DNA of 64,000 bases from Pseudomonas sp. P8_229 (GTDB lineage Bacteria; Pseudomonadota; Gammaproteobacteria; Pseudomonadales; Pseudomonadaceae). The position numbers and the translations under genes are program-made. Location: positions 4,588,501 through 4,652,500 of the forward strand of contig NZ_CP125378.1 of the NCBI RefSeq assembly GCF_034008635.1. The letters are read 5' to 3'. Below, one piece after another: positions 9,247 through 17,296 of this stretch (the stretch's first letter is position 1; every line of letters begins with the position of its first letter). The notes beneath the pieces were generated by a model. The model saw only the letters and a program-made list of their open reading frames with translations. It had not been told where the DNA came from and did no database searches.

Positions 9247-10071
9247 ATGGGCACTCTTACGGTCAACCAGAACAAACTGCAAAAGCGCCTGCGCCGCCTG
9301 GCCGGCGAAGCGGTCGCCGACTTCAACATGATTGAAGATGGCGACAAGGTCATGGTCTGCCTGTCCGGGGGCAAGGACAGCTACACCATGCTCGACGTGT
9401 TGCTGCACCTGCAGAAGGTTGCCCCGATCAAGTTCGAGATCGTCGCCGTGAACATGGACCAGAAGCAGCCGGGCTTCCCCGAGCACGTGCTGCCGGCCTA
9501 CCTGAAAGAGCTGGGCGTGGAGTACCACATCGTCGAGAAAGACACCTACTCGGTGGTCAAGGAACTGATCCCGGAAGGCAAGACCACCTGTTCGCTGTGC
9601 TCGCGCCTGCGTCGCGGCACGCTGTACACGTTTGCTGATGAAATCGGCGCGACGAAAATGGCCCTCGGTCACCATCGCGACGACATCGTCGAGACGTTCT
9701 TCCTCAATATGTTCTTCAACGGCTCGCTCAAGGCGATGCCGCCGAAACTGCGCGCCGATGACGGCCGCAATGTGGTGATCCGCCCGCTGGCGTACTGCAA
9801 CGAGAAGGACATTCAGGCCTACTCGGATTTCAAGGAATTCCCGATCATCCCGTGCAACCTCTGCGGTTCGCAGGAAAACCTGCAGCGTCAGGTGGTCAAG
9901 GAAATGCTCCAGGACTGGGATCGCAAGACCCCGGGCCGAACCGAAAGCATCTTTCGCAGTCTGCAGAACGTGATTCCGTCGCAACTGGCCGACCGCAACC
10001 TGTTCGACTTCACCAACCTGAAGATCGACGAGACGGCGGCTTCGCGCTTCGTTAACGTCGTAAACCTGTAA
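9247..10071 (+). CDS. ttcA: tRNA 2-thiocytidine(32) synthetase TtcA
   Basis: A 274-residue cytosolic ATP- and iron-sulfur-dependent thiolase that forms 2-thiocytidine at position 32 of some tRNAs. The PP-loop [10 protein letters not shown] is at about 40-49. The Fe-S cysteines are in CSLC (about 117-120) with the third in IIPCNLCG (about 203). [20 protein letters not shown] is the family's second signature. The length equals that of the usual TtcA. The start ATG 9247 gives [17 protein letters not shown]; the longer frame to 9151 lies in the repeat. Confidence 0.97.
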   Translation: MGTLTVNQNKLQKRLRRLAGEAVADFNMIEDGDKVMVCLSGGKDSYTMLDVLLHLQKVAPIKFEIVAVNMDQKQPGFPEHVLPAYLKELGVEYHIVEKDTYSVVKELIPEGKTTCSLCSRLRRGTLYTFADEIGATKMALGHHRDDIVETFFLNMFFNGSLKAMPPKLRADDGRNVVIRPLAYCNEKDIQAYSDFKEFPIIPCNLCGSQENLQRQVVKEMLQDWDRKTPGRTESIFRSLQNVIPSQLADRNLFDFTNLKIDETAASRFVNVVNL

Positions 10072-10091
10072 ACCCGACCTGTAGGCGTGAG

Positions 10092-10194
10092 CCCTGTGGT
10101 GAGGGGATTTATCCCCGATGGGGCGCGAAGCTCCCCCAGAAAAGCCTGAGGCTGCCATGCAGCCCAATCGGGGATCAATCCCCTCGCCACAGGG
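10092..10194. repeat. Long inverted repeat, GTGGTGAGGGGATT family
   Basis: The arms ccctgtggtgaggggattta and their complement ending cccctcgccacaggg enclose a second inner complement (ccccgatgggg versus cccaatcgggg). Same family as 8996-9149; a minimal copy is at 46747-46781. Confidence 0.85.
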
Positions 10195-10231
10195 CCCGCT
10201 CGTACTTTCGTTTCATTCAATAGGAGAGGGC

Positions 10232-10906
10232 ATGCGCGATTACAAGTGGCTGCACGAATATTGTCTGAACCGCTTCGGTTCGGCGGCTGAACTGGAAGCC
10301 CATCTGCCCGTCCCCAAGACCCCGGCGCAATTGCGCAAGATCAGCGACGACCGTTATCTCTCGACCATGGCCCTGCGCGTGTTCCGCGCCGGGCTCAAGC
10401 ACAGTCTGGTGGACGCCAAGTGGCCGGCCTTCGAAGAGGTGTTCTTCAAGTTCGACCCGGAAAAAGTCGTGCTGATGAGCGCCGAGCACCTCGAACGCCT
10501 GATGCAGGATGCGCGAATCATCCGCCATTTGGGCAAGCTCAAAAGCGTGCCGCGCAATGCGCAGTTCATCCTCGACGTGGAAAAAGAGAAGGGTAGTTTT
10601 GGCGCGTTGATCGCCGACTGGCCGGTGACTGATATCGTCGGTCTGTGGACCTACCTGAAAAAGCACGGGCATCAGTTGGGCGGGTTGTCGGCGCCACGCT
10701 TCCTGCGCATGGTCGGCAAGGATACGTTCGTGCCGAGTTATGACGTGGTCGCGGCGCTGAATGCGCAGAAGATTGTCGACAAGGCACCGACCAGCCTGCG
10801 CGATCTGGCGATTGTGCAGAATGCGTTCAACCAGTGGCATGAACAGAGTGGCGGGCGGCCGATGAGCCAGATTTCGATGATGTTGGCTTACACCGTCAAC
10901 CATTAA
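10232..10906 (+). CDS. DNA-3-methyladenine glycosylase I-like protein, catalytic Glu missing
   Basis: A 224-residue protein with the Tag (adenine glycosylase I) fold. The best match is FDPEKVVLMSAEHLERLMQD...IIRHLGKLKSV...NAQFILDVEKE, the middle of Tag. However, the N-terminal CxW...YHDxEWG block of E. coli Tag is absent, the catalytic Glu of LEGQQAGLSW corresponds here to Arg in LRVFRAGLKH, and the C-terminal His/Cys zinc ligands are not seen. It may be a glycosylase paralogue with another chemistry, a binding protein, or inactive. The start ATG 10232 follows TAGGAGAGGGC. It runs in the same direction as ttcA but is separated from it by a 100-bp repeat. Confidence 0.82.
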   Translation: MRDYKWLHEYCLNRFGSAAELEAHLPVPKTPAQLRKISDDRYLSTMALRVFRAGLKHSLVDAKWPAFEEVFFKFDPEKVVLMSAEHLERLMQDARIIRHLGKLKSVPRNAQFILDVEKEKGSFGALIADWPVTDIVGLWTYLKKHGHQLGGLSAPRFLRMVGKDTFVPSYDVVAALNAQKIVDKAPTSLRDLAIVQNAFNQWHEQSGGRPMSQISMMLAYTVNH

Positions 10907-11176
10907 AACCGAGTCGCGCCCAATCGCTGGCGAGCCAACCAGATAATTGTGGTTCAGCGCAGATCCTGTGGGAGCAGGTTTGAGACAGGCGCCAAAAGTC
11001 CCCGTTTATGGCAAACTTCGCGACCATAAATGCCGTTTTCGCGACCCAGAGCCTTAAGTGTGGTCACGAACGGGAATAAGAGATGCCAGGTCAGCGTCCC
11101 TGCACGGGAATAGACCCATTGTGTGTTGGTACGTCGGTGCCAGCGCTTTCTGCCTGAACAGATCAGAGAAACGACC

Positions 11177-12298
11177 ATGCATAACGTCGTCATCAGCGGC
11201 ACCGGCCTGTACACCCCGGCCAACAGCATTTCCAACGAAGAGCTGGTGCAGTCTTTCAATAGCTACGTCGCGCAGTTCAACGCCGACAACGCCGAAGCCA
11301 TCGCCAGTGGTGAAATCCAGGCGCTGACCGAATCCAGCGCCGCGTTCATCGAGAAAGCCTCGGGCATCAAGAGCCGCTTTGTCATGGACAAGGACGGCAT
11401 TCTCGACCCGCAACGCATGGCCCCGCGTCTGCCGGAGCGCTCCAACGACGAATGGTCGGTACTCTGCCAGATGGCCATTGGCGCCGCCGAACAGGCTTTG
11501 CAGCGCGCAGGCAAGACGGCCGCCGACATCGACGGCGTGATCGTTGCCTGCTCCAACCTGCAGCGCGCCTATCCGGCCATCGCCATTGAAGTCCAGGAAG
11601 CACTGGGCATTCAGGGTTTCGGTTTCGACATGAACGTGGCCTGCTCCTCGGCGACCTTCGGCATTCAGGCCGCGGCCAACAGCGTGCAACTGGGCCAGGC
11701 CCGGGCGATCCTGATGGTCAACCCGGAAGTCTGCACCGGTCACCTGAACTTCCGTGACCGCGACAGCCACTTCATCTTCGGTGACGCGGCAACGGCGGTG
11801 ATCATCGAGCGCGCCGACCTCGCGACGTCCAAGTACCAGTTCGACGTGGTCAGCACCAAACTGCTGACCAAGTTCTCCAACAACATTCGCAACAACTTCG
11901 GCTTCCTCAACCGTGCCGCAGAAGAGGGCGTCGGTGCCCGCGACAAACTGTTCGTGCAGGAAGGCCGCAAGGTGTTCAAGGACGTCTGCCCGATGGTCGC
12001 CGAGCTGATCGGTGAGCACCTTGAAGAAAACAAACTCAACGTCGGCGACGTCAAGCGTTTCTGGCTGCACCAGGCCAACCTGAGCATGAACCACCTGATC
12101 GTGCGCAAGCTGCTGGGCCGCGAAGCGACTGAAGAAGAAGCGCCGGTGATTCTCGACACCTACGCCAACACCAGCTCTGCAGGTTCGGTGATTGCTTTCC
12201 ACAAGAATCAGGATGACCTGGCCGCCGGTTCGGTGGCCGTGCTGAGCTCGTTCGGCGCCGGCTACTCGATCGGCAGCGTGATTCTGCGCAAGCGCTGA
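11177..12298 (+). CDS. fabH: Beta-ketoacyl-ACP synthase III-like enzyme (FabH family)
   Basis: A 373-residue condensing enzyme that joins an acyl-CoA with malonyl-ACP. The catalytic Cys lies in NVACSSATFG (about 155), the His in WLHQANLSMN (about 297) and the Asn in TYANTSSAGS (about 335), so the Cys-His-Asn triad is complete. It is longer than housekeeping FabH (about 317) and belongs to the pseudomonad FabH-like group; the ECF and anti-sigma genes downstream suggest PA3286, which is reported to take beta-oxidation acyl-CoAs into fatty acid synthesis (recollection and inference). ATG 11177 is chosen from the start MHNVVISGTGLYTPAN. The upstream gap 10907-11176 holds a solitary REP half (10968-10985) and no gene. 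Confidence 0.9.
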   Translation: MHNVVISGTGLYTPANSISNEELVQSFNSYVAQFNADNAEAIASGEIQALTESSAAFIEKASGIKSRFVMDKDGILDPQRMAPRLPERSNDEWSVLCQMAIGAAEQALQRAGKTAADIDGVIVACSNLQRAYPAIAIEVQEALGIQGFGFDMNVACSSATFGIQAAANSVQLGQARAILMVNPEVCTGHLNFRDRDSHFIFGDAATAVIIERADLATSKYQFDVVSTKLLTKFSNNIRNNFGFLNRAAEEGVGARDKLFVQEGRKVFKDVCPMVAELIGEHLEENKLNVGDVKRFWLHQANLSMNHLIVRKLLGREATEEEAPVILDTYANTSSAGSVIAFHKNQDDLAAGSVAVLSSFGAGYSIGSVILRKR

Positions 12299-12307
12299 GT
12301 GCGCCTG

Positions 12308-12374
12308 AAAAGATCGCAGCCTGCGGCAGCTCCTACACTGATCTCTGTAGAGCTGCCGCAGGCTGCGATCTTTT
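12308..12374. repeat. Inverted repeat, GATCGCAGCCTGCGGCAGCT family
   Basis: A perfect-looking hairpin: aaaagatcgcagcctgcggc ... gccgcaggctgcgatctttt, 67 bp. The A and T runs at both ends make it a plausible bidirectional terminator. Related copies are at 28239-28306 and 37380-37447. Confidence 0.88.
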
Positions 12375-12403
12375 GCTTTCGACCATCTGAAAACGAGGCG
12401 TGC

Positions 12404-13018
12404 ATGGCCGCAACGGACGACACCCAACTGCTCGAACGGCTGTTGGCCGGTGAGCAAAAAGCTTTCAAGGAACTGGTCAGCACCTACCAGAGCGCCATGC
12501 GCGCCGTGGCGTATGCCATCGTCGGCCAGCGCCATGTCGAAGAAGTGGTGCAGGACGCCTGGCTGTCAGTGGTACGCCATATCGGCGGCTTCGAGGGCCG
12601 TTCCAGCCTCAAGACCTGGCTGCTGACCATCACCGCCAACTCGGCCAAGAGCCGCTACAAACAGAACCGCCGCGAAGTGTTGATGGATGACCTGCCATCG
12701 CCGCACGGCACCATCGATGACGATCGCTTTTCCCCCGGTGACGGCCATTGGCTGGTGGCGCCGTTTGCCTGGCACCAGGACACGCCGGAAGCCTTGCTGA
12801 CCGAAAGCGAGTTGCGCGACTGCCTGGAACACACCTTGCTCAGCCTGTCGGAACTGCAAAGCAGCGTCTTGCTGCTGCGCGAGCGTCAGGGGCTGGAGCT
12901 GGAAGAGATCTGTAATCTTCTGGAGATCTCGCTCTCCAATGTCCGTGTGCTGCTGCATCGTGCGCGGCTGAAAGTCTTCGCCACGGTGGAGCATTTTGAG
13001 GAGACCGGCGAATGCTGA
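12404..13018 (+). CDS. ECF-family RNA polymerase sigma factor
   Basis: A 204-residue alternative sigma factor. Region 2 (about 25-90: YAIVGQRHVEEVVQDAWLSV and FEGRSSLKTWLLTITANSAK) binds core polymerase and the -10 element. Region 4 (about 140-195: LSELQSSVLLLRERQGLELEEI and LEISLSNVRVLLHRARL) is a helix-turn-helix for the -35 element. The linker of about 40 residues is unusually long (DDRFSPGDGHWLVAP). The start ATG 12404 is the first after the repeat and has GAGG. It overlaps the anti-sigma gene by 7 bases, and FabH-like lies upstream, so acyl or lipid state may be the input (inference). Confidence 0.92.
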   Translation: MAATDDTQLLERLLAGEQKAFKELVSTYQSAMRAVAYAIVGQRHVEEVVQDAWLSVVRHIGGFEGRSSLKTWLLTITANSAKSRYKQNRREVLMDDLPSPHGTIDDDRFSPGDGHWLVAPFAWHQDTPEALLTESELRDCLEHTLLSLSELQSSVLLLRERQGLELEEICNLLEISLSNVRVLLHRARLKVFATVEHFEETGEC

Positions 13019-13248
13019 CCTGTAAAGAGCAAGTGGCGCGCTCAAGCGATTATCTCGATGGCCAGTTGAGCTTTCGCGAGAAACTGATGGTGCGTCATCA
13101 CCTGATGTTCTGCCCCAACTGTCGGCGTTTCATTCGTCAGATGCGTTTGATGCAGGCCACGCTGAAGGCGATGCCGCAGAAACCCGAAGAGGGCGTGGAT
13201 GCGCTGGCCGAACGCCTGGCCGAGCAACGGCGCAACGACCGTTCCTGA
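13012..13248 (+). CDS. Zinc-finger (zf-HC2-type) anti-sigma factor
   Basis: A 78-residue protein that overlaps the sigma gene start-to-stop (ATG 13012, sigma TGA 13016-13018). It contains the ZAS motif H-x3-C-x2-C, here HLMFCPNC (about 31-38), with upstream Cys4 as the fourth ligand (MLTCKEQV). There is no membrane helix, so it is a soluble anti-sigma that probably sequesters the preceding sigma factor and may release it on thiol oxidation or zinc loss, as RsrA and ChrR relatives do (family knowledge). The position right after the sigma gene supports the call. Confidence 0.86.
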   Translation: MLTCKEQVARSSDYLDGQLSFREKLMVRHHLMFCPNCRRFIRQMRLMQATLKAMPQKPEEGVDALAERLAEQRRNDRS

Positions 13249-13258
13249 GAAATGATGT

Positions 13259-13360
13259 GTGGCGAGGGAGCTTGCTCCCGCTGGGGCACGAAGCGACCCC
13301 CGCTTTACTTAGAAGCAGAGGACGGCTTTGCACTCCAGCGGGAGCAAGCTCCCTCGCCAC
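13259..13360. repeat. Inverted repeat, GTGGCGAGGGAGCTTGCTCC family
   Basis: Arms gtggcgagggagcttgctcc (13259) and the complement ending gctccctcgccac (13360). The inner part aagcgacccccgcttt differs. It lies between the convergent anti-sigma and porin genes. Confidence 0.88.
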
Positions 13361-13445
13361 GTTTTCACTGAATAGCCCGACGCAGGGCGAAACGAACGGA
13401 GGATGGGGATCGTTCCATCCACGCCAGGCTATAGGGTGAGGCTTT

Positions 13446-14777
13446 TTAGAACTTCGCTTCCGCATCCAGTTGCAGGGTGTTGATGTCGGAGTCGGTCTTC
13501 TTCAGGCTGGCATTGGTGTAGTCCGAGTTCGCCATGAAGTAGGTGGCGCCCAGCGTGAAGTTCTTGTCCAGCTCGTAGCTGACTTTCAGCTTGCTGCCGC
13601 GCGAACCGGTGTAGCCGTTGGCGAAGTCGGAGTCGGTGAAGGCACCGACCACCGCGTTACGCTGCACGTCGCGGTAGTTGTAGTCGATCCCGAAGCCATA
13701 AACCTTGGTCTTGACGCCGGCCAGCCAGCCGGTGTCCTGGTCGTTGCTGGCGTCTTTGTTGTTGACGTACTGACCGTAGATCGACAGGGGTACTGGCAGG
13801 TTGGCGACGTCCAGCTGACCAAAGCCTTCATACAGTTTGAAGGTTTCGTTCGGGCTGTTGCCGTTGACGGCCAAGGCGCATGGCGCAGTCACGGTGCCGG
13901 TGGTCGGGCAGGCGCTGTCCTTGTCGTTGTCGTAGGAATAGAGGCTGCCGCCCAGGGTCAGTTTCAGGCTGTCGGTCAGGGCGAAGCGACCGCCCAACTG
14001 GCCGGCGTACAGACGCAGGTCGTGCTTGAACTGCACGCCTTCGCCGTCGACGTTGTCCTTGAGGGTGTAGTGACCGGCGCTGCCGAACAGCTCGGTGCTG
14101 CCGCTCAGCGGGTACTTGTAGGTGACGGCCAGACCTTCCGGGTTGATGTCGCTGTCCCAGATGATGTCGCCCATGCTGACCCACGGCTGGTTCATTTTAC
14201 CGGCGATCAGGTGCAGGTTCTTGATCGCGTCAGGGTGATAGTCGACGTAACCCTGGTCGAGCCAGATCTGCTTCTTGTCGAAGTAGTTGTTCAGGTCCTG
14301 GTTGGTGGAGCGGGCGTCGTCGCTGCTGCCGGTGGCGATACGGATACCGGTGTCCACCTGCGGGTTGATTTCGGTGTAGGCACCCAGACGGGCACGAATG
14401 CGCTGACGGTCCTGGTCCTTGCTGTTCGGCACGCCATCGTTCTTGACGGTCTCCTGACGGAAACGCACGTCACCCTTGAACTGGGTCTTGGCAGCCCAGG
14501 CGAGTTTCTGGTCGAAGGAACTCAGCTCATTGGTTTTCTTCGCGGTTGCCGCGATTTGCTCGTTGGTCTCTTGCTGCGCCTGCTGCGCGATTTGCTGAGC
14601 CTTCTGATCCTTGGCCAGTTCAGTTTGCAGTTCAACGTACTGCGCCTGGGAAATGGAACCGTTAGCCTTGAGCATGTCGAGCAGTTTGGCGTCGACTGCA
14701 GCACTGGCCGGAACGCTCATGGCCAGCAACAGGCCACCGCACAGGGCCGCCGCAGTTTTCGTGGAAGCAAGACGCAT
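13446..14777 (-). CDS. Putative outer-membrane porin (coiled N-terminus plus beta barrel)
   Basis: A 443-residue outer-membrane protein. The signal peptide MRLASTKTAAALCGGLLLAM ends at SVPASAA (about 27). A short helical, Gln-rich coiled segment follows (about 30-85, AKDQKAQQIAQQAQQETNEQ), then alternating beta strands to a C-terminal aromatic-type end (LDAEAKF). Segments such as TQFKGDVRFRQETV and RIRARLGAYTEINPQVDTGI are typical of the putative porin family of pseudomonads (Porin_5 type). The substrate is unknown. ATG 14777 has GGAGATT before it. The 279-bp gap upstream (14778-15056) holds no gene. Confidence 0.88.
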   Translation of the reverse strand: MRLASTKTAAALCGGLLLAMSVPASAAVDAKLLDMLKANGSISQAQYVELQTELAKDQKAQQIAQQAQQETNEQIAATAKKTNELSSFDQKLAWAAKTQFKGDVRFRQETVKNDGVPNSKDQDRQRIRARLGAYTEINPQVDTGIRIATGSSDDARSTNQDLNNYFDKKQIWLDQGYVDYHPDAIKNLHLIAGKMNQPWVSMGDIIWDSDINPEGLAVTYKYPLSGSTELFGSAGHYTLKDNVDGEGVQFKHDLRLYAGQLGGRFALTDSLKLTLGGSLYSYDNDKDSACPTTGTVTAPCALAVNGNSPNETFKLYEGFGQLDVANLPVPLSIYGQYVNNKDASNDQDTGWLAGVKTKVYGFGIDYNYRDVQRNAVVGAFTDSDFANGYTGSRGSKLKVSYELDKNFTLGATYFMANSDYTNASLKKTDSDINTLQLDAEAKF

Positions 14778-15056
14778 AGCAATCTCCGAAGATGAGAGGG
14801 GATGGCTGAACCATCCAGGGCACACCGACGCGCACGTCGGAAAACAGTGTCCGGGTAGAACCCGGCGCTCTAAAAACAGGAGCGAGTATCGCGATGGTTT
14901 ATGACAGAGCAGTGGCTAAATGATGTCATGTCGATGACGAGGCAAAGCCTGCGTGAACTATTGAGCTAGAGCGCTGTCGCCCGATTGAGCGTGTGCAATG
15001 GGTGCCGATCGGCGATACTCGCCGGGCTTTGACGCCAAGATGTGGAGAGCCAGTTG

Positions 15057-16181
15057 ATGCCGTTGCAACGTCTGCAAAACCTGTCAGAAATCGCCCCGAC
15101 GACATGGGATGCGCTGGTGCCCGAGAACCAGCCGTTTCTGCGCCATGCGTTCCTCAGCGCACTGGAAGACAGCGGCAGCGTCGGCCCCCATACCGGCTGG
15201 CAACCCGAGCATCTGCTGCACGTTGAAGACGATCGGCTGATCGCGGCGCTGCCCAGTTATCGCAAGTGGCATTCCTACGGCGAGTACGTGTTCGATCACG
15301 GCTGGGCCGATGCCTGTGCCCGCGCCGGCATCGATTACTATCCCAAGCTGCTGACGGCGGTGCCGTTCAGTCCGGTCAGCGGGCCACGCTTGCTGGCCGC
15401 CCGGGTCGAGGACGGTTTCGAGCTGCTCAAGAGCCTACCGGGTTATCTGGAAATCGAAGGGCTTTCCAGCGCGCACATCAACTTCACCGACCCGTTCACC
15501 GATGCCGCGATGGCCGAGCAGCCGGGCTGGCTACAGCGCGTTGGTTGTCAGTATCACTGGCAGAATCGCGGTTACCGGGACTTCCAGGATTTTCTCGACG
15601 TGCTCAGTTCGCGCAAGCGTAAGCAGATGCGTAAAGAACGCGAGCAAGTGGCGGGGCAGGGCTTCGAGTTCGAATGGCTGCAGGGGCGCGAGCTGGACCA
15701 GGCGCAGTGGGATTTCGTCTATGCCTGTTACGCCAACACCTACGCGGTGCGTCGGCAGACGCCGTACCTTACGCGCGAGTTTTTCAGCTTGCTGGCGGAG
15801 CGGATGCCGGAGTCGATTCGCGTGGTCTTCGCCAGGCAGGGTTCACGACCGGTGGCGATGGCCTTCAGTCTGGTCGGCGGCGACAGTTTCTACGGACGTT
15901 ATTGGGGATGTCTGGCCGAGTTTGACCGGCTGCACTTCGAGACGTGTTTCTATCAGGGCATGGACTATGCGATTGCCCAAGGGTATCAGCGCTTTGATGC
16001 GGGTGCTCAGGGCGAGCACAAACTGATTCGGGGTTTTGAACCGGTGATCACCCATTCGTGGCACTACCTGCGTCATCCGGGATTGAAGGCTGCGGTCAAA
16101 GACTTCCTGCAACAAGAACACGCCGGCGTATTGGCCTACGCCGAGGAAGCCAGAACAGCCTTGCCCTACCGGCAAACATAG
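15057..16181 (+). CDS. FemAB-like/GNAT family N-acetyltransferase (DUF482 type)
   Basis: A 374-residue protein of the peptidogalycan biosynthesis/recognition (DUF482) group with a FemAB-like double GNAT fold. Diagnostic stretches are FDHGWADACARAGIDYYPKL, SAHINFTDP and the C-terminal YGRYWGCLAEFDRLHFETCFYQ with FDAGAQGEHKL. The acetylated or aminoacylated substrate is not known. The start is ATG 15057 with GGAGAG at the right distance; a GTG five codons upstream lacks one. No operon partners. Confidence 0.88.
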   Translation: MPLQRLQNLSEIAPTTWDALVPENQPFLRHAFLSALEDSGSVGPHTGWQPEHLLHVEDDRLIAALPSYRKWHSYGEYVFDHGWADACARAGIDYYPKLLTAVPFSPVSGPRLLAARVEDGFELLKSLPGYLEIEGLSSAHINFTDPFTDAAMAEQPGWLQRVGCQYHWQNRGYRDFQDFLDVLSSRKRKQMRKEREQVAGQGFEFEWLQGRELDQAQWDFVYACYANTYAVRRQTPYLTREFFSLLAERMPESIRVVFARQGSRPVAMAFSLVGGDSFYGRYWGCLAEFDRLHFETCFYQGMDYAIAQGYQRFDAGAQGEHKLIRGFEPVITHSWHYLRHPGLKAAVKDFLQQEHAGVLAYAEEARTALPYRQT

Positions 16182-16188
16182 ATCCCCT

Positions 16189-16277
16189 GTAGGAGTGAGC
16201 CTGCTCGCGATAGCGGCCTGTCTGCCAGTGATGAGCTAACCGACAGACCGCTATCGCGAGCAGGCTCACTCCTACAA
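16189..16277. repeat. REP doublet, TGTAGGAGTGAGCCTGCTCG variant
   Basis: Inverted pair of tgtaggagtgagcctgctcg units with complementary inner arms (gatagcgg versus ccgctatc). It lies between the convergent GNAT and aqpZ genes. A related doublet is at 17187-17275. Confidence 0.88.
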
Positions 16278-16294
16278 GGGGAGTTGTGGCGTCT

Positions 16295-16990
16295 TCAAGA
16301 TTCGTCTTTACCCAGCCAGCGATAAATCGTCCCGCCCACCACCGCGCCCAGCAGTGGCGCTACCCAGAACATCCACAACTGCGCGATCGCCCAGCCGCCG
16401 ACCATCAGCGCCGGGCCGGTGCTGCGCGCCGGGTTGACCGAGGTGTTGGTGACCGGAATCGAGATCAGGTGAATCAGTGTCAGGCCCAGGCCAATGGCAA
16501 TCGGTGCGAGTCCCGCCGGGGCACGCTTGTCGGTGGCGCCGAGGATGATGATCACGAACATCCCGGTCATCACCAGTTCGGTGACAAAACCTGCGGCCAT
16601 CGAGTATTTGCCCGGAGAGTGTTCGCCGTAACCGTTGGACGCAAGGCCCGCAGCGATGTCGAAGCCCTCCTTGCCGCTGGCAATGTGAGCGATCAGCGCC
16701 GCCGCGAGAATCGCACCGAGCACTTGCGCGATGATGTAGGCGGGCAACTCTTTGGCCGGGAACCGACCGCCGACGACCAGACCCACCGAAACGGCCGGGT
16801 TCAGATGACAGCCGCTGATGTGGCCAATGGCGAACGCCATGGTCAGCACCGTCAGGCCAAACGCCAGGGCCACCCCCAGCACCCCGATGCCCAGAGGCGA
16901 AGACGCGGCGATCACCGCACTGCCACAACCACCCAAAACCAACCAGAACGTACCCAACAACTCAGTGACTGAACGTTTGAGCAGAGACAT
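16295..16990 (-). CDS. aqpZ: Aquaporin Z
   Basis: A 231-residue water channel of the inner membrane. The six helices and two re-entrant loops carry the paired NPA motifs: [12 protein letters not shown] (about 63) and [13 protein letters not shown] (about 186). The Arg after the second NPA and the small residues near the selectivity filter indicate a water channel rather than a glycerol facilitator. The start ATG 16990 gives [18 protein letters not shown], the standard AqpZ N-terminus, with AAGGAC. It is isolated: a hairpin terminator and REP separate it from the ABC exporter upstream. Confidence 0.95.
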   Translation of the reverse strand: MSLLKRSVTELLGTFWLVLGGCGSAVIAASSPLGIGVLGVALAFGLTVLTMAFAIGHISGCHLNPAVSVGLVVGGRFPAKELPAYIIAQVLGAILAAALIAHIASGKEGFDIAAGLASNGYGEHSPGKYSMAAGFVTELVMTGMFVIIILGATDKRAPAGLAPIAIGLGLTLIHLISIPVTNTSVNPARSTGPALMVGGWAIAQLWMFWVAPLLGAVVGGTIYRWLGKDES

Positions 16991-17120
16991 GAGAGTGTCC
17001 TTGATAGGCGTGCTATCGAGACTGTATCGATTTGTGCTTCCTTGCCAATTTACGACAGGTTCCCTGCTGGAGCCTTGGCTGAGTACAGCAGGCTTTGGAC
17101 AGATTTCCAGCAGGCGCAAA

Positions 17121-17161
17121 AAAACCGCCGTGGCCCGTGGGTGGCGGGCTGTGGCGGTTTT
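17121..17161 (-). terminator. Terminator hairpin downstream of the ABC exporter
   Basis: Stem aaaaccgcc (17121-17129) pairs with ggcggtttt (17153-17161), flanked by extra A residues; on the minus strand it ends in a U-rich tail (aaaaaaa at 17118-17124). The gap 16991-17296 holds this hairpin and a REP doublet and no gene. Confidence 0.75.
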
Positions 17162-17186
17162 ATTCGGTCAGGATTGCAAAAATCCT

Positions 17187-17275
17187 TGTAGGAGTGAGCC
17201 TGCTCGCGATAGCGGTATATCAGACAACCTGAATGGAGCTGACACACCGTTTTCGCGAGCAGGCTCACTCCTACA
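17187..17275. repeat. REP doublet, TGTAGGAGTGAGCC variant
   Basis: Inverted pair beginning tgtaggagtgagcctgctcg and ending gcaggctcactcctaca. The inner arms are less complementary than in the copy at 16189. Confidence 0.85.
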
Positions 17276-17296
17276 GGTTTGTGGTGATCTGACGTA

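Noticed and set aside
11054..12535. A 493-codon minus-strand frame opposite the FabH-like gene
   Set aside because: A shadow frame; the plus-strand enzyme has a complete catalytic triad.
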